Assembly: GCF_048323675.1 (NCBI RefSeq)
Contig: NZ_JBLWFK010000002.1
Span: forward strand, 62,001 to 126,000
Origin: Mangrovimicrobium sp048323675
GTDB lineage: Bacteria > Pseudomonadota > Gammaproteobacteria > Pseudomonadales > Halieaceae
Direction of reading: 5' to 3'
DNA length: 64,000 nt
In this document: positions 15,670 to 24,709 of the stretch, one piece after another
How positions within the stretch are numbered: position 1 is the first letter of the stretch
Layout: each line of letters begins with the position of its first letter
Program-made: the position numbers and the translations under genes
Notes under the pieces: generated by a model
What the model was told of the DNA's origin: nothing
Database searches by the model: none
Seen by the model: only the letters and a program-made list of their open reading frames with translations

Positions 15670-17919
15670 TCAGTCGTCGATGACACAGTCGATGTAGTAC
15701 TCGGTCTTGCCGTCGACTTCCTCGACGGTCAGGCCGTGGATGTCCGCGTCGAAGCCGGGGAAGCGGCCGTGCAGGTCGCGGGCGAAACGCAGGTAGCGCA
15801 CGATGGCGCTGTTGAAGCGCTCGCCGGGAATCAGCAGCGGAATGCCGGGCGGGTAGGGCGTCAGCAGGATGGCAGTGATGCGGCCCTCCAACTCGTCGAT
15901 GGGCACGCGCTCCACCTTGCCGTGCACCAGTGCGGTGTAGGCGTCGATCGGGCGCATCGCCGGGGCCAGGTCGGAGAGGTACATCTCGGTGGTTACCCGG
16001 GCGATGTCGTTGGCCTTGTAGATCTCGTGCAGGCCCTGGCAGAGGTCGCGCAGGCCCACGTTCTCGTACCCCGGGTATTCCTCCACCAGGTCGGGCATGA
16101 TCTTCCACAGCAGATGGTTCTGGTCGTAGGCATCCTTGAACTGCTGCAGTTCGGTGACCAGTGAGTTCCAGCGGCCCTTGGTAATGCCGATGGTGAACAT
16201 GATGAAGAATGAGTACAGGCCGGTCTTCTCCACGTAGATGCCGTGCTCGCCGAGGTAGTTGGTGACCACCGCGGCGGGGATGCCCACGTCGTCGAAATTG
16301 CCGTCGACGTCGAGGCCCGGATTGAGGATGGTCGCCTTGATCGGGTCGAGCATGTTGAAGCCCTCGGCGACATCGCCGAAGCCGTGCCAGCGCTCGTTGG
16401 CCTTCAGCGCCCAGTCGGCAGCTTCGCCGATGCCTTCCTCCGCCAGGTAGTCCGGCCCCCAGATCCTGAACCACCAGGCATCGCTGCCGAATTCCTCACC
16501 GGCGCGACGCATGGCGCGGCGGAAGTCCATGGACTCGAGGATGGACTCCTCGACCAGCGCGGTGCCGCCGGGGGGCTCCATCATGGCCGCGCTGACGTCG
16601 CAACTGGCGATGATGGAGTACTGCGGCGAGGTCGAGGTGTGCATCAGGTAGGCCTCGTCGAAGCGGCCCACGTCCAGCGTCCGGGTTTCGGAGTTCTGCA
16701 CCAGAATCTGCGAGGCCTGCGACAGTCCCGCCAGCAGCTTGTGGGTCGACTGGGTGGAGAACACCAGCGCGTCGCGGGAGCGCGCCCGGTCCTGGCCGAT
16801 GGCGTGCATGCCGTGGTAGATGGGGTGGAAGTTGGCGTGCGGCAGCCAGGCCTCGTCGAAGTGCAGGGCGTCTATCTCGGTGTCGAGGGCGTCCTTGATC
16901 ATGTCGCAGTTATAGACGATGCCGTCATAGGTGGACTGGGTCAGCGCCAGGATGCGCGGCCTGGCCGACTTGTCGTCGATAAAGGGGTTGGCGGCGATCT
17001 TGCGGCGGATGGTCTCGATGGAGAATTCCCTGCGCGGGATGGGCCCGATGATGCCGTAGTGGTTGCGGGTTGGCATGAGGAAGACCGGGATCGCCCCGGT
17101 CAGGGTGATCGAGTGCAGCACCGACTTGTGGCAGTTGCGGTCGACCACCACCACGTCACCCGGGGCGACGATGGAGTTCCAGACGATCTTGTTCGAGGTC
17201 GAGGTGCCGTTGGTGACGAAGAACAGGTGGTCGGTGTTGAAGATACGCGCCGCGTTGCGCTCGCTGGCGGCCACCGGGCCGGTGTGGTCGAGCAGGGAGC
17301 CAATCTCGTCCACCGAGTTGCAGATGTCCGCGCGCAGCATGTTCTCGCCGAAGAACTGGTGGAACATCTGCCCGGCGGGAGACTTCAGGAAGGCGACCCC
17401 GCCGGAGTGCCCCGGGCAGTGCCAGGAGTAGGAACCGTCCTGGGCGTATTTCACCAGTTCGCGGAAGAACGGCGGCGCCACGCCTTTCAGGTAGTCCTTG
17501 GCCTCGCGGATGATGTAGCGGGCGACAAACTCCGGGGTGTCCTCGGACATGTGGATGAAGCCGTGCAGCTCGCGCAGGATGTCGTTGGTGACGTGGCGGG
17601 AGGTACGCGTCTCGCTGTAGAGGAAGAGCGGCACGTCGGCGTTCTTGAAGCGGACTTCCTGGACGAAGGTGCGCAGGCGGAGCAGGGCGGCCTCTTCATC
17701 CTCGGGGGTGGAGAATTCTTCGTCGTCGATCGACAGGATGAAGGCGGAGGCGCGGGCGCTCTGCTGGGCCAGGCTCGCGGTGTCTGCGGGGTTAGTGACC
17801 CCGAGCACTTCCATGCCGGCGTTCTCGATGGCCTCGGCCAGGGCGCGAACCCCCAGGCCGCTGGAATTCTCCGAGCGAAAATCTTCATCGATGATGACAA
17901 TGGGGAAGCGAAACTTCAT
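15670..17919 (-). CDS. PLP-dependent Orn/Lys/Arg decarboxylase (fold III-type, with N-terminal wing domain)
   Basis: A 749-residue enzyme of the large bacterial ornithine/lysine/arginine decarboxylase family. Residues 1 to about 130 form the response-regulator-like wing domain (FPIVIIDEDF and following). The PLP core includes WHCPGHSGG, TDHLFFVTNGTSTSNKI, HFDEAWLPHANF and the cofactor lysine Lys394 in STHKLLAGLSQ. A C-terminal domain follows from about 600. Sequence alone does not fix the substrate; the adjacent homospermidine synthase favours a biosynthetic ornithine or arginine role that yields putrescine or agmatine. The E. coli inducible enzymes of this family are about 710-755 residues, so the length is normal. 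Confidence 0.92.
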   Translation of the reverse strand: MKFRFPIVIIDEDFRSENSSGLGVRALAEAIENAGMEVLGVTNPADTASLAQQSARASAFILSIDDEEFSTPEDEEAALLRLRTFVQEVRFKNADVPLFLYSETRTSRHVTNDILRELHGFIHMSEDTPEFVARYIIREAKDYLKGVAPPFFRELVKYAQDGSYSWHCPGHSGGVAFLKSPAGQMFHQFFGENMLRADICNSVDEIGSLLDHTGPVAASERNAARIFNTDHLFFVTNGTSTSNKIVWNSIVAPGDVVVVDRNCHKSVLHSITLTGAIPVFLMPTRNHYGIIGPIPRREFSIETIRRKIAANPFIDDKSARPRILALTQSTYDGIVYNCDMIKDALDTEIDALHFDEAWLPHANFHPIYHGMHAIGQDRARSRDALVFSTQSTHKLLAGLSQASQILVQNSETRTLDVGRFDEAYLMHTSTSPQYSIIASCDVSAAMMEPPGGTALVEESILESMDFRRAMRRAGEEFGSDAWWFRIWGPDYLAEEGIGEAADWALKANERWHGFGDVAEGFNMLDPIKATILNPGLDVDGNFDDVGIPAAVVTNYLGEHGIYVEKTGLYSFFIMFTIGITKGRWNSLVTELQQFKDAYDQNHLLWKIMPDLVEEYPGYENVGLRDLCQGLHEIYKANDIARVTTEMYLSDLAPAMRPIDAYTALVHGKVERVPIDELEGRITAILLTPYPPGIPLLIPGERFNSAIVRYLRFARDLHGRFPGFDADIHGLTVEEVDGKTEYYIDCVIDD

Positions 17920-18244
17920 CTGCGGGCGTCCTCTGTGTGATCGTGGCCAGTTTGCTGGAGGCCGCCCCGGGCAGTCTGGGACGACAGTCTTTGCACCCCA
18001 TTATAGTTGGCTGTTGGGCCAGTTTTCTCAACACCCATTCCGGTATTAATCGCGAAATTTGGCCCCGGTGTCTTCCCGCTCCGGTTTCATTGTCAGCCTT
18101 CATGCTGCCGGGGCGCCGAAATATCGCGACCGGCGGCCAGGAAGGTGGGTGGTGCCCACCAGTGCCTGACTATACGGGCAGGGTTGTGGTCTTCTTCCGG
18201 GATTGTAAAATGCACTTTCATGACATGCACAGGAGCATTCAGGG
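17920..18244. other. Intergenic region between the decarboxylase and the Gly-rich XrtH-type protein
   Basis: No gene recognised. The divergent arrangement means that both neighbours take their promoters from here. A plausible promoter for the rightward gene is annotated separately. Nothing else distinctive was seen apart from an AT-richer patch around 18000-18060. Confidence 0.5.
18184..18211 (+). promoter_or_regulatory. Likely promoter of the midcut-by-XrtH gene at 18245
   Basis: TTGTGG (18184-18189) and TAAAAT (18206-18211) are separated by 16 bases. Transcription would begin near 18218, and AGGAG at 18231 is the ribosome site for the ATG at 18245. Confidence 0.45.
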
Positions 18245-18976
18245 ATGAGGCTTACTTCCGGGTTTATCGTTTTATCGGCCATGGCCGGCCCCGCGCTGGC
18301 GCAAACCGCCACCGGCTCACTGAGCTATGTGCCAAGCCTCGCGGACGCCGCCGCGGCAGCGCCGGTGCCGATACCCGCGCTGCTTTTGCTACCGCTTGCC
18401 GTTGGCCTGGCCCTTCTGGGAATTCGAACCCTGCGCAATCAATCCGGCGGGCGCCTGCTTGGCGCGCTGCTGGTGGTTTCCGGGCTCGGTGCAGGTATTG
18501 CTGCCGGCCTGCAAATTCCCTCTGTCACCGCAGCGGACACCGAGTGGATCAACCTCGACAAGCCGACCGGCGGCACCGTCGATATTCCCCAGATCGATGC
18601 GATTTACACCAATACTTCCGGTGTCCCCCTGACCATCGGTACAGTGGTGGCGCCGCCATACTGCACCAGCTCGTCGCCTGCGGACGAGTGTGTGGCGGGT
18701 CTGGTGCTCGCCATTGGCGCCAGTTGTTCGACAGCGTACAGCTGCGCAGTGTTTGGTGTTGGTGGAGTTGGGGGTGCTGGCGGTGATGCTGGTGCTGGTG
18801 GCGTTGGTGGTGCCGGTGGTGATGGCGGTGCTGGTGGTGCTGGTGGTGATGGCGGTGCTGGTGGAGTTGGCGGCACTGGCGGGGCCGGCGCCACTGGTGG
18901 CACTGGTGGCGCTGGTGGCACTGGTGGCACTGGTGGCATTGGCGGGACTGGCGGGACTGGCGGTGCCGCCGGGTAA
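18245..18976 (+). CDS. Midcut-by-XrtH-type surface protein with Gly-rich C-terminus
   Basis: A 243-residue exported protein. It has a signal peptide (about 1-19, ending in GPALA), then two closely spaced hydrophobic segments at about 43-60 and 73-92 split by a basic turn (RTLRNQSGGR). A conserved module follows (INLDKPTGGTVDIP, YTNTSGVPLTIGTVV, PADECVAGL and GASCSTAYSC). This N-terminal layout is shared with the genes at 38177-39634 and 39835-41415 and matches the 'midcut-by-XrtH' family, in which the exosortase H site lies in the middle of the protein. The last 70 residues are almost entirely Gly-Gly-X repeats. The reading frame stays Gly-rich beyond the stop, so the natural protein may once have been longer. 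Confidence 0.8.
   Translation: MRLTSGFIVLSAMAGPALAQTATGSLSYVPSLADAAAAAPVPIPALLLLPLAVGLALLGIRTLRNQSGGRLLGALLVVSGLGAGIAAGLQIPSVTAADTEWINLDKPTGGTVDIPQIDAIYTNTSGVPLTIGTVVAPPYCTSSSPADECVAGLVLAIGASCSTAYSCAVFGVGGVGGAGGDAGAGGVGGAGGDGGAGGAGGDGGAGGVGGTGGAGATGGTGGAGGTGGTGGIGGTGGTGGAAG
18758..18970 (+). repeat. Coding minisatellite of GGTGCTGGT-type units
   Basis: Degenerate tandem 9-base units (GGTGCTGGT, GGTGATGGC, GGCACTGGT and similar) encode the Gly-Gly-X tail of the surface protein. Perfect local repeats such as GGTGGCACTGGTGG make slippage and length variation between strains likely. Two in-frame stops (18974 and 19007) follow the array. Confidence 0.75.
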
Positions 18977-19112
18977 ATTAGCAATGACGGCGCTGGCGGG
19001 GCTGGTTGAGCTTCGGGGAATGTTCGCCTGAACGCCGACTGGATTGGCCCGCCCGCCGCTCCCGCTACCGGAGTCGGCTAAACTGTCCCCGAAACCAAGC
19101 TGATAGACGTCC

Positions 19113-20534
19113 ATGCACCACGATTTGCGCCAGTGCTACTGGTTCGACAGCCTCACCAACGGTGCAGGCGCAAGGCCTTCCCTGCAGCAGGACATCGACG
19201 TTGACATCGCCATCGTCGGCGCAGGCTATACCGGGCTCTGGACGGCCTACCACCTGAAGCAACTCAAGCCCGAATTATCCATCGTGATACTGGAAGCGGA
19301 GCACGTGGGTTTCGGCGCATCCGGCCGCAACGGCGGCTGGCTGATGGGCGAGATCGCGGGGCTGGACAGCTATCTTGCGGCCCGTAATGAAGACCTGCGC
19401 ACGCTCGCTTACCGCGAAGTTCACAGCATTCCCGCGCGGGCTGGCGAAGTATTGCAGCGCGAGGGGATCGATTGCGATTTTGCCCATGGCGGCGCGATCT
19501 ATGCCGCGGCCCGCTACCCCGGGCAACTGGCCATGGCCCGCGCGCACCTCGCTGCGCTGCGCGCCGCGGGGCATAGCGAGGCGGATTACCGCTGGCTGGA
19601 CGCGGATGAACTTCGCCAGCTTGCGCGCGTTGCCGGTGGCCGCGGGGCGATCTTCACTCCACATGTCGCCGCCGTGCAGCCCGCGAAACTGGTGACGGGA
19701 CTGGCTAGTGTGGTGGAGCGCCATGGCGTGCGCATCCACGAGGGCAGCAGGGTGATCGCATCGTCTGCCGGCGAATTGCACACCGCGACCAGTCGCGTGC
19801 GCGCCCCCGTCGTGATCTCGGCTCTGGAGGGTTACGGGGCCGGCGCCGATAGCGCCACGAAATCCGGGCGGCCATTTATCCTGCCATTCCAGAGCGGCAT
19901 GGTGATAAGCGAACCGCTGTCCGCTGCCATCTGGGACGAGATCGGCCTCGCCGGCCGGCAGGTGCTGTCCGATTACAGCAGGCTGGCCACTTACGTGCAG
20001 CGAACGCAGGATGACCGGCTGGTGTTCGGTGCCCGGGGCGGCTATCGCTTTGGGGGCAAGCCGATCAGTTCGTTCTCCGGGGACGATCCCGCCTTCGAGA
20101 CCCGCCGCCGACTCGCCCGCAGCTTTTTCCCGGTGCTGGAACAGGCAGCGTTTACCCATGCCTGGGGCGGAACGCTCGGTATTGCCCGCCGGTTTGCACC
20201 GCATGTGGTCTACGACAGGGCCCGTGGGGAGGGCACGGCGGGCGGCTATACGGGGGAGGGTGTGGGCGCGTCCTTCCTGTTCGGGCTGACCCTTGCCGAG
20301 CTTGTCCTTGACCAGGACAGCGTGCGCACCTGCCTGCCCTGGGTATTCCGGGGTAATAGCGCGGATGTACTGCGGCGCTGGGAGCCGGAACCGCTGCGCT
20401 GGTTGGGGTTCAAGGCAGCATGGGGTGTGTACGGGTGGGAGGAATCGGTACTCAGCAGGGGCAGTGCGGGGCGCTGGCACAAGCGCCTGGCCGGCATGGC
20501 CGGGGCAGCGGTCGCCCGGCTGTTGTCACCGTGA
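19113..20534 (+). CDS. FAD-dependent oxidoreductase (DAO/PuuB-like)
   Basis: A 473-residue flavoprotein of the D-amino-acid oxidase superfamily. The dinucleotide-binding motif is VDIAIVGAGYTGLWTAYHL near 29-47, followed by LEAEHVGFGASGRNGGW near 61-77, the pattern of gamma-glutamylputrescine oxidase-like enzymes. The C-terminal FAD contact is GGYTGEGVGASFLFG. Such enzymes oxidise secondary or primary amines and make hydrogen peroxide. The polyamine genes 2-4 kb to the left make an amine substrate attractive, but it is not proven. It converges on a LysR gene with a single repeat end between. Confidence 0.88.
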   Translation: MHHDLRQCYWFDSLTNGAGARPSLQQDIDVDIAIVGAGYTGLWTAYHLKQLKPELSIVILEAEHVGFGASGRNGGWLMGEIAGLDSYLAARNEDLRTLAYREVHSIPARAGEVLQREGIDCDFAHGGAIYAAARYPGQLAMARAHLAALRAAGHSEADYRWLDADELRQLARVAGGRGAIFTPHVAAVQPAKLVTGLASVVERHGVRIHEGSRVIASSAGELHTATSRVRAPVVISALEGYGAGADSATKSGRPFILPFQSGMVISEPLSAAIWDEIGLAGRQVLSDYSRLATYVQRTQDDRLVFGARGGYRFGGKPISSFSGDDPAFETRRRLARSFFPVLEQAAFTHAWGGTLGIARRFAPHVVYDRARGEGTAGGYTGEGVGASFLFGLTLAELVLDQDSVRTCLPWVFRGNSADVLRRWEPEPLRWLGFKAAWGVYGWEESVLSRGSAGRWHKRLAGMAGAAVARLLSP

Positions 20535-20540
20535 AAAGTT

Positions 20541-20575
20541 TTAGGGGTCAGAGCCCTTTTTGGCCGATTTTGATG
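20541..20575 (+). repeat. Single left-type REP end
   Basis: Contains GGGGTCAGAGCCC (20544-20556), then TTTTT and GATTTTGATGGGG, the usual left-end flank of the family. No right-end partner is visible, so this is a solo copy. It lies between the convergent FAD oxidase and LysR genes. Confidence 0.8.
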
Positions 20576-20612
20576 GGGTCCCGGGCTGGCAGTGGGCGCG
20601 AGGGTCATTGCC

Positions 20613-21521
20613 TCAGCCGGCCATGACCGCCCGCAACTGCTCCCGCAGCCAATGGTGGGCCGGGTCTCTGTGGTAGCGCCGCGCCCATACCAGGTAAACG
20701 GCCAGGGGAGGTGCGGGGATCGGCAGTTCATGCACAACCAACGATTCGCGCGCCGCGAAGAAGCTGGCGAGGGCATGGGGCATGATGCACAGTTGATCGG
20801 TATGCAGGATGACCGGGATCATGGCGCTGAACTGGGTTACCCGGGCTCCCGGCCTGCGTTCTACTCGGTTGTTGCCCATGAAACTCTCGAAATGCCCCGT
20901 GCCGCTGGGTGTGGGCAGCAGGGTAACGTGCTGTTCTGCGCAAAATGTTGCAGTTGTAAGGCGGGTTGCCGCGCGTGGATGATCGCTGCGACAGACCACG
21001 GCCAGCCGGTCTTCCAGTACCCGTGTCGATTCCAGCCCGCGGTCCGCCGGTATGGCGTAGTGCACGGCGACGTCGATTTCTCCGTTCAGTAAGGGGCGGG
21101 CGTAATCGCCTGGCATCAGCGGGGTAATCTCGGTGGTAATGCCCGGCGCCTCCCTGGCCAGCAGGGCAACCAGCGGGCCGTGGTGCAACAGTTCCACGTA
21201 ATCGCCGCCCATGATGGTGAAATGCCGCGCGCAGTTGGCTGGTTCGAAGGCTCGGGATTGCTCAAATTCGCTGCGCAGCATTTCCAGCGCCTGCGAGGTG
21301 GTGGCGTAGATTTCACTCGCCCGGGGCGTCGGCGACATGCCGTAGCGGGTACGCACAAACAGCTCGTCGCCCAGTGTGTCGCGCAGGCGCTGCAGTGCCG
21401 CGCTTACCGCGGGCTGGCTCATACCCAGTTTTTCACCGGCCTGTGACAGTTGGCCGGTTTCCATGATCGCATCGAACACGGGCAGTAGATTCAGGTCTAC
21501 CGACCTCAGGTTCATTTTCAT
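20613..21521 (-). CDS. LysR-family transcriptional regulator
   Basis: A 302-residue LysR-type regulator. The N-terminal winged helix-turn-helix reads LNLLPVFDAIMETGQLSQAGEKLGMSQPAVS, split here by QLSQAGEKLG as the recognition region, followed by LGDELFVRT. Residues from about 90 form the co-inducer-binding domain (HFTIMGGDYVELL and following). The NodD/SyrM-like start MNLRSVDLNLLPVF places it with regulators of catabolic or hydrolase genes. Two adjacent ATGs (21521 and 21515) are possible starts. It has no divergent neighbour, so the target genes are not obvious from position. Confidence 0.9.
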   Translation of the reverse strand: MKMNLRSVDLNLLPVFDAIMETGQLSQAGEKLGMSQPAVSAALQRLRDTLGDELFVRTRYGMSPTPRASEIYATTSQALEMLRSEFEQSRAFEPANCARHFTIMGGDYVELLHHGPLVALLAREAPGITTEITPLMPGDYARPLLNGEIDVAVHYAIPADRGLESTRVLEDRLAVVCRSDHPRAATRLTTATFCAEQHVTLLPTPSGTGHFESFMGNNRVERRPGARVTQFSAMIPVILHTDQLCIMPHALASFFAARESLVVHELPIPAPPLAVYLVWARRYHRDPAHHWLREQLRAVMAG

Positions 21522-21623
21522 TGGCGCGAGCCCGCTCCCTGCGCTCCAGATCAAACCTCAGTGTAAGCGAAGATTCGATTTGTTCAATTGCGCCGCGAGG
21601 CAGAGTGGCGGGCCGCGCCGGTA

Positions 21624-23102
21624 TTACGGGACTCTTGTCAGGCTTTCGGTGGACTTCCGGTTGAGGGATGTCAGGGATTCATAGGATTTCTTGATCTGTT
21701 TTACCACGGCCTTCTGCCTGGTCTCCAGTGAGAGAATCAGTTCCTTGCTGGCACCGATTTTCGCATCTTTCAGCTGGCTTTCGAACGTCGACGCACGCCT
21801 CCACGTTTCACCCAGGTCGGTCTCCGCCTCGCTGAGAGCCTTGTCGATATTTGGCGAGTCTTCGGGAGATCGGGTCCTGGCATTGACGCTGAACTTCGTC
21901 GCTTCCTCTAGTTCGGCTTGCAGGATCGCGATGTCCTGCTTGTTGAGTTTGTTGTCGACATCATAGGATTTCAGCACTGCTGTCTTGACCTCGGGGTCAT
22001 CCAGGTAGCCTTTCTTGTCCAGTTTCCCGGTTTTCACGTCCAGGGGCCTGCCCTTGTCGTCGTCCTTGATGGTCTTGCTGAGATCCTTCACGCGCACTTC
22101 GGCAGCTTTCGCGTCCTTCTCTTCCTCGTAGCCGTTCTTCTCGGCCTCTTTCTTGTTTTCGTCAAATTGCGCATCGTACCCTTCATAGGTTGCTTTCTTC
22201 TCGTTCAGCTCTTCGTTCCTGCGATCATCCAGTTCTCCAAGGTCCTCTTCAAAATCGTCGTTGGGGCCGTAGGGTTCAAGGGCTTTCCTCAGTTCGTCCT
22301 GGGCCTCGCTTTCCCTGTCGATCTCATCCTCGATAACGGCAACCGGCGAGGCGTTGACCAGCATTACCCGGCGACCGGTTTCCAGCGCGAGGTTCAGTTG
22401 CGGCGAACTGCCGGGCCCTTTGGCGCTCCAGCTGTCGAGCAGGAAGGGCGGGTCGTAGACGAATTCCTCATCCTGGCCGACTGAAATCACCGTCGGGTTG
22501 TCCAGTTCGTCGAACTCTATGGTGAGAGCGCCACCCGGCCCCCTCAAAACTTCCGCGACATTGAGCGCGGCACCGTCCGAGAATCCGGGAAACCACCGGT
22601 TGCGCATCGTCGATTGCCCGGATAGCACCGTATACTGGTCCGCGGGTCCGGCGGTTTCGATGAGGGTGAACGGCATTTCCTCATCGGGTTCCAGCTCGTC
22701 GGCGGGGTTGGGATCGGCGATGCTGAAGGTCACCCTGGCCCACTCGGCCCCGGCGCCGTCAGTGGCTTCATTCGCATCGTGGATGATAAACAGGGCAAGG
22801 GCGAGGTCGCTCGCCTCTACCAGGAAGAATCGGGAACCGGAGGCCACGTCGCTGGGGAAGGGTGGATTCAGCAAGTCGCCGTTATAGGAGCCGTCAATGA
22901 AGTTATAGACATCCGCGGCTTCGCGGTTGTGGGCGTCGAATGCGGTCAGTTTGCCCACGTAGTTGAAAATAAAGTCGTTAGCGCCCGCTGCACTCTCCTG
23001 GTACACGCGAACGCTGTACCTGCCAAGGTTGCCTTCCCCCTGGGCGGCGGCACCTGATGCGCCGACCAGGCCTGCCAGTACTGCCACGGTCAATCGTTTC
23101 AT
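21624..23102 (-). CDS. Secreted coiled-coil protein of unknown function
   Basis: A 492-residue exported protein with a signal peptide ending in SGAAAQG. Residues about 25-250 look like a beta-rich domain (RYSVRVYQES, FNYVGKLTAFDAHN, TFSIADPNPADELEPDEEMPF). From about 265 to the end it is highly charged and predicted helical, dominated by Glu, Lys, Asp and Ala with heptad-like stretches, consistent with a long coiled coil. No sorting tail, lipobox or known domain is recognised. The neighbours (LysR, DUF308 protein) give no hint of function. It is probably periplasmic or secreted, perhaps structural. Confidence 0.75.
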   Translation of the reverse strand: MKRLTVAVLAGLVGASGAAAQGEGNLGRYSVRVYQESAAGANDFIFNYVGKLTAFDAHNREAADVYNFIDGSYNGDLLNPPFPSDVASGSRFFLVEASDLALALFIIHDANEATDGAGAEWARVTFSIADPNPADELEPDEEMPFTLIETAGPADQYTVLSGQSTMRNRWFPGFSDGAALNVAEVLRGPGGALTIEFDELDNPTVISVGQDEEFVYDPPFLLDSWSAKGPGSSPQLNLALETGRRVMLVNASPVAVIEDEIDRESEAQDELRKALEPYGPNDDFEEDLGELDDRRNEELNEKKATYEGYDAQFDENKKEAEKNGYEEEKDAKAAEVRVKDLSKTIKDDDKGRPLDVKTGKLDKKGYLDDPEVKTAVLKSYDVDNKLNKQDIAILQAELEEATKFSVNARTRSPEDSPNIDKALSEAETDLGETWRRASTFESQLKDAKIGASKELILSLETRQKAVVKQIKKSYESLTSLNRKSTESLTRVP

Positions 23103-23548
23103 TTCCCGCTCCTCCCACTTCCATTGTTGAAGTTACAACCACAGCGGATGCTGTGGCTGGTGTCACGCGGATCGGGAATCAGCATGGTCCAGCGTGCTGG
23201 CCAGGACCAAGCAATAATTGATATGTGAGAAATTTACAGGGCTGATATCAGGGGGAGGGCGGGAAATAAGGGCCTTTTATGGTGCATTTTTAGCCTGGCG
23301 GTGCAGAAGGGCCAGGCGTTATCCGGGGAGCGCGCAGGATTCAGAGCCAGTAACCGGCAACGCACTTGCCATCGCGGGGCAGGTCTTCGAAGTTAACAAG
23401 CCCCTCGAAGTGCCATTTCACCTTGCTGCAGCGGCAGGAACCTTCCAGCGTCTCGATATTGCTCCACTGTTTTTCCCGTGCAGCTTTTCACCAGCGCTGG
23501 AGTGGCCTATAACTACTTCCGACATTTACAACAATAGTGGATGGAGCC
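23103..23548. other. Gene-free intergenic region
   Basis: No convincing gene or repeat core. A 112-codon frame across 23218-23556 lacks family features and a ribosome site. The region must hold the divergent promoters of the coiled-coil protein gene and the DUF308 gene; neither was identified with confidence. Confidence 0.5.
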
Positions 23549-24157
23549 ATGGATAACGAGAATAACCGTCCAACCCTGGAGGCGGTTGCCGTGGGCGTGA
23601 AGGCCGGTGTCGCCGGCAAGCTCGGCAACGTCTGGTGGTTTCTGGTGCTGCGTGGAGTGCTGGCGGTGCTGCTGGGCGTTTTCGCGCTTTTCTGGCCGGA
23701 CCAGAACCTGCGATTGCTCCTGCTGGCGGTAGGTGTCTACTGTCTTGCCGACGGCGCGACCACGCTGGTTGGCGCACTGCGGCATTCGACGCTGCACGAA
23801 CAATTCGCCCAGGCCATCCTGGTGCTTGCGATCGGCGTGGTTCTGGTCTTCTGGCCGGGTGCCACCTTGCGCACACTGCTGATCACTCTCGGCGCCGCGG
23901 TCTTTTTTGTCGGCTTCGGCCAGATCACCACCGCGCGGCAACTGCCCGTGGACGACCCGACCAGGGAAACCACCCGGCGAATCGGGCTCGGCATGGCGGC
24001 TGTGGGGTTCGTGCTTGCATTCTGGCCGGGCTCCGGTGTCGCCGTCATCTCCTGGGTCATCGGGATTGCCGCGCTCCTCATTGGCGCGTTGCTGCTCTTC
24101 CTCGGTACGCGCTTCAAACGGCTGCAGCACCGGGTTGACGCCGCCCGGATACAGTGA
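23549..24157 (+). CDS. HdeD/DUF308-family membrane protein
   Basis: A 202-residue inner-membrane protein with six hydrophobic helices arranged as three pairs, each with the family's FWP turn: FALFWPDQN, VLVFWPGAT and LAFWPGSG. This is the DUF308 (HdeD-like) repeat pattern. HdeD is linked to acid resistance at high cell density in E. coli; the role in marine relatives is unknown. The N-terminal 30 residues are cytoplasmic and polar. A GTG start 12 bases upstream is an alternative. Confidence 0.87.
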   Translation: MDNENNRPTLEAVAVGVKAGVAGKLGNVWWFLVLRGVLAVLLGVFALFWPDQNLRLLLLAVGVYCLADGATTLVGALRHSTLHEQFAQAILVLAIGVVLVFWPGATLRTLLITLGAAVFFVGFGQITTARQLPVDDPTRETTRRIGLGMAAVGFVLAFWPGSGVAVISWVIGIAALLIGALLLFLGTRFKRLQHRVDAARIQ

Positions 24158-24252
24158 GCGGAGAATAGCAATAGAGCGGCCAGGGCCCTTCTGGTAGTTG
24201 ACCTGAACAGGGCCAATGAAAAAGGGCGTTGTCCCTGAATAGGAAGAAAGAG

Positions 24253-24639
24253 ATGTATACGATCCTTGAAAGTAGCAAGTCGTTTGAGGACACATCCCGT
24301 GACCTGGACGCCGCCGTGAAGCGCAACGGGTTTGGCGTCCTGCATGTTCACGACCTGGGCAATACGCTCAGGAGCAAGGGGATCGATTACGCCGAAGAAT
24401 GCAGGGTTTTCGAGGTCTGCAATCCGCTGCAGGCTTCGAAAGTCCTGGCAATCGATGTGCGATTGAATATGGCCCTGCCCTGTAGAATCTCTGTGTACAC
24501 AGAACAGGGGCAGGTGAAAATCGGCTATATCCAGCCGGCGGACATGTTAAGTGGCTTATCCAGCAATCCGGCACTTGCTGAAATTGCCGGCGAGGTTGAA
24601 ACCTCCATGGCCAGCATTGTGAATGAAGCCATACAGTAG
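24253..24639 (+). CDS. DUF302-family protein
   Basis: A 128-residue soluble protein of the DUF302 family: SKSFEDTSRDLDAAVKRNGFGVLHVHDLG at the start (helix then strand), CRVFEVCNPLQASKVL in the middle and LPCRISVYTEQGQVKIGYI as the last sheet. The fold is known from structural genomics, but its activity is not established. AGGAAG precedes the start. It follows the DUF308 gene by 95 bases on the same strand. Confidence 0.85.
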   Translation: MYTILESSKSFEDTSRDLDAAVKRNGFGVLHVHDLGNTLRSKGIDYAEECRVFEVCNPLQASKVLAIDVRLNMALPCRISVYTEQGQVKIGYIQPADMLSGLSSNPALAEIAGEVETSMASIVNEAIQ

Positions 24640-24709
24640 GGAACCAGGGGCGGTTACCTGCTCGCCCGTGATAGAGTTGTAATCGCATCAACGTGACTGG
24701 AGTAGCCTG

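Noticed and set aside
16243..17940. A 565-codon plus-strand frame
   Set aside because: It is antisense to the PLP decarboxylase, whose motifs are complete; the composition (Val/Gly/Asp-rich) is that of a mirror frame.
18977..19112. A second short Gly-rich gene after the surface protein
   Set aside because: The frame is interrupted by two stops and has no start or ribosome site; it is better read as the former tail of the upstream gene.
24180..24236. A possible REP doublet (CCAGGGCCCTTCTGG ... AAAAAGGGCGTTGTCCC)
   Set aside because: Neither arm keeps enough of the core to separate it from chance GC-rich hairpins.
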